A DNA stretch of 64,000 nucleotides, from positions 62,001-126,000 of the forward strand of contig JACDOG010000004.1 in assembly GCA_017656305.1 (NCBI GenBank). The letters are read 5' to 3'. Under the pieces are notes generated by a model. It was given only the letters and a program-made list of their open reading frames with translations, was not told the DNA's origin and did not search any database. The position numbers and the translations under genes were made by a program. This document shows, in pieces, positions 62,511-64,000 of this stretch (its first letter is position 1; each line of letters opens with the position of its first letter). Source of the stretch: Thermoanaerobacteraceae bacterium. Its GTDB lineage: Bacteria; Bacillota; JADQBR01.

Positions 62511-62537
62511 AAAAAATCCCAACCCGCCGGTTGGGAT
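62511..62537 (-). terminator. Terminator of murA
   Basis: The 9-bp perfect stem ATCCCAACC/GGTTGGGAT with a 4-base loop is followed by TTTTTTAA on the minus strand, abutting the stop codon. Confidence 0.85.
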
Positions 62538-63793
62538 CAATCTGCCGCACGCCTGATGTTAGCGCCAATGTTTGATAGTTTTTCCACTATATTCTCATAA
62601 CCGCGGTCAATGTGATAAGTACAGCCAATAGAAGTCTCGCCTTCCGCTACCAGCCCGGCTATGATCAACGCAGCTCCGGCCCTTAAGTCCGTGGCCTTTA
62701 CCGGTGCGCCGGTCAAACAGCTGCCTCCCTTGACGATGGCACTATGGCCTTCTATGGTAATATTGGCACCCATGCGTTTCAACTCGTTAACATGCATGAA
62801 GCGGTTTTCAAAAACCGTCTCCGTGATGACACTGGTTCCCTGGCAGGTTGTCATTAAAGCCATGAACTGGGCCTGCATGTCAGTGGGAAAACCGGGATAG
62901 GGCAGGGTCTTGATATCCACCGCATAGAGTGCACCGTTGCTTTTTACCCTAATACCGCTGCTCTCTTCAATGATTTCCGCACCAGCTTCCTTGAGTTTTG
63001 CGACCACCGGCTTTAAATGGTCCTCAATAACGTTTTCCACCAGGACATTTCCACCGGCGGCAGCAACGGCAACCATATAGGTTCCCGCTTCAATGCGGTC
63101 GGGAATTACCGTGTGCAGTGCTCCCTTGAGACCGGCCACGCCGTCAATTTTGATGATATTGGTCCCGGCGCCAGTAATTCTGCCACCCATATTATTGATG
63201 AAGTTTGCCAAATCAACAATTTCCGGTTCTTCCGCAGCGTTTTCAATTATAGTGGTTCCTTCCGCCATGGCCGCAGCCATCATGATATTTTCGGTAGCGC
63301 CGACGCTGGGAAAGTCCAGGTACACCCTGGTGCCTTTTAATTTTTTGGCCGAAACGTCGATAATACCGTGACCGATTTCTATATTGGCGCCCAGTGCTGC
63401 CAGACCCTTGAGATGCAGGTCTATGGGGCGGCTGCCGATGGCACACCCACCGGGAAGGGACATGCGCGCGTGTCCGGTACGCGCCAGTAAGGGCCCCATC
63501 ACTAAAAAGGAAGCCCGCATCTTTCTCACATATTGGTATGGAGCTTCCCAGGTCTTCAAATGCTCGGAATTTATCTTTAGGGTTTTATCCTCAAAGGTGA
63601 CTTCGGCACCCAGATGTCGCAATACTTCACAAATAATCTCAACATCAGTGAGACGCGGTACGTCATCTATGACGCTGGAGCCTTCCTCAGCCAGCAGGGA
63701 CGCTGCAATAATGGGCAGTACGGCATTTTTGGCTCCACTAACCGTAACGGTACCTTCTAATGTTTCACCACCTGTGACAATTATTTTATCCAA
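62537..63793 (-). CDS. murA: UDP-N-acetylglucosamine 1-carboxyvinyltransferase
   Basis: The 418-residue enzyme catalyses the first committed step of peptidoglycan synthesis, adding enolpyruvate from PEP to UDP-GlcNAc. The catalytic cysteine is in [13 protein letters not shown] (about residue 115), the site attacked by fosfomycin; the N-terminal [20 protein letters not shown] is conserved. The ywmB-murA-spoIID order is the same as in Bacillus, which marks this as the MurAA-type copy. It has its own terminator. Confidence 0.97.
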   Translation of the reverse strand: MDKIIVTGGETLEGTVTVSGAKNAVLPIIAASLLAEEGSSVIDDVPRLTDVEIICEVLRHLGAEVTFEDKTLKINSEHLKTWEAPYQYVRKMRASFLVMGPLLARTGHARMSLPGGCAIGSRPIDLHLKGLAALGANIEIGHGIIDVSAKKLKGTRVYLDFPSVGATENIMMAAAMAEGTTIIENAAEEPEIVDLANFINNMGGRITGAGTNIIKIDGVAGLKGALHTVIPDRIEAGTYMVAVAAAGGNVLVENVIEDHLKPVVAKLKEAGAEIIEESSGIRVKSNGALYAVDIKTLPYPGFPTDMQAQFMALMTTCQGTSVITETVFENRFMHVNELKRMGANITIEGHSAIVKGGSCLTGAPVKATDLRAGAALIIAGLVAEGETSIGCTYHIDRGYENIVEKLSNIGANIRRAAD

Positions 63794-63897
63794 CCTGTCT
63801 TCCTCCCTAATACAGCGATGTCAGTTATTTCGTCAAAAAATGCCCTGTTTCCTGCTTTTTTGTGAGTTTCATTACTATTACAATTACTGCCAGGTTA

Positions 63898-64000
63898 TTA
63901 ATACTCCCCTTCTAACAGCGGCGACCCGATGTAGACGTATGTTTTTTGCTCGTTCTCATGATAACGCAGGGCGATGTTTAAGTTTACTTTTTTACCGCCT
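63898..64000 (-). CDS. YwmB family protein, C-terminal end (runs off window)
   Basis: The last 33 codons before TAA read GGKKVNLNIALRYHENEQKT then YVYIGSPLLEGEY. This matches the C-terminal end of the YwmB (TATA-box-binding-protein-like) family, in which a strand of the form VNLQVALRY is followed by a T-(Y/W)-(I/V) strand. In Bacillus ywmB precedes murAA, as here. The function of YwmB is unknown; it is a predicted secreted protein. Too short for a firm call alone; synteny supports it. Confidence 0.65.
   Translation of the reverse strand, partial: GGKKVNLNIALRYHENEQKTYVYIGSPLLEGEY

Noticed and set aside
1-64000. Search for CRISPR arrays, tRNA clusters, insertion sequences or prophage genes
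   Set aside because: No regularly spaced repeats, transposase motifs or phage proteins were seen in either strand; the only sizeable direct repeat is within the SLH gene.

Overview
The window is a gene-dense stretch (about 50% G+C) of a spore-forming, Gram-positive-type member of the Clostridia, most like the Peptococcaceae/Desulfotomaculales. This is an inference from gene content and order: spoIID, spoIIQ, spoIIID and mbl lie downstream of murA and a ywmB fragment; ftsEX-ctp lies downstream of secA-prfB; several S-layer-homology (SLH) proteins come with CsaB; and there is a membrane multihaem cytochrome. Almost every gene is on the minus strand, so transcription runs from high to low coordinates. 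Only two small proteins, at 20310 and 57164, are convincingly on the plus strand.

Layout from high to low coordinates. 57-64 kb is a cell-wall and sporulation block: ywmB end, murA, spoIID, a five-haem cytochrome, spoIIQ, spoIIID, mbl and a degenerate LytR-CpsA-Psr (LCP) protein. 46-57 kb is envelope: a copper-amine-oxidase-fold protein, two LCP ligases, a WecG/TagA glycosyltransferase, a large S-layer protein with a long structured leader, an acidic coiled-coil protein, YjbQ and an S41 protease. 40-46 kb is an RND efflux operon (adaptor, pump, TolC-like protein, TetR) with a promoter/operator. 24-40 kb holds two SLH proteins, deoC, an SLH subtilase, an M1 peptidase, a DUF5693 protein, csaB, murJ, fabZ and a TagO/WecA-like transferase. 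15-24 kb is mixed: an SH3 protein, a symporter with a small partner, VanZ, DUF421, a diguanylate cyclase and comFA-comFC. 0-15 kb is housekeeping: cspA, hpf, an HD-GYP phosphodiesterase, secA, prfB, a ferredoxin, split transketolase, ftsEX, ctp and a MinJ-like fragment.

The central theme is building a protein surface layer. TagO-like and WecG/TagA enzymes would make a lipid-linked secondary wall polymer, LCP proteins would attach it to peptidoglycan, CsaB would pyruvylate it, and the SLH proteins would bind the pyruvylated polymer. Secreted proteases with SLH or copper-amine-oxidase-fold domains would act in the same layer.

Points most worth a second look: the programmed +1 frameshift in prfB; a long-range-paired leader enclosing a 25-residue hydrophobic peptide ahead of an HD-GYP protein whose membrane half is very A+T-rich; a cluster of three exact DnaA boxes; a textbook sigma-H promoter for hpf; a terminator-bounded unexplained unit at 49.96-50.32 kb; the long structured S-layer leader; a 274-bp perfect duplication in an SLH gene; and a multihaem cytochrome gene inside the sporulation cluster. 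No CRISPR array, rRNA, tRNA, insertion sequence or prophage was recognised.
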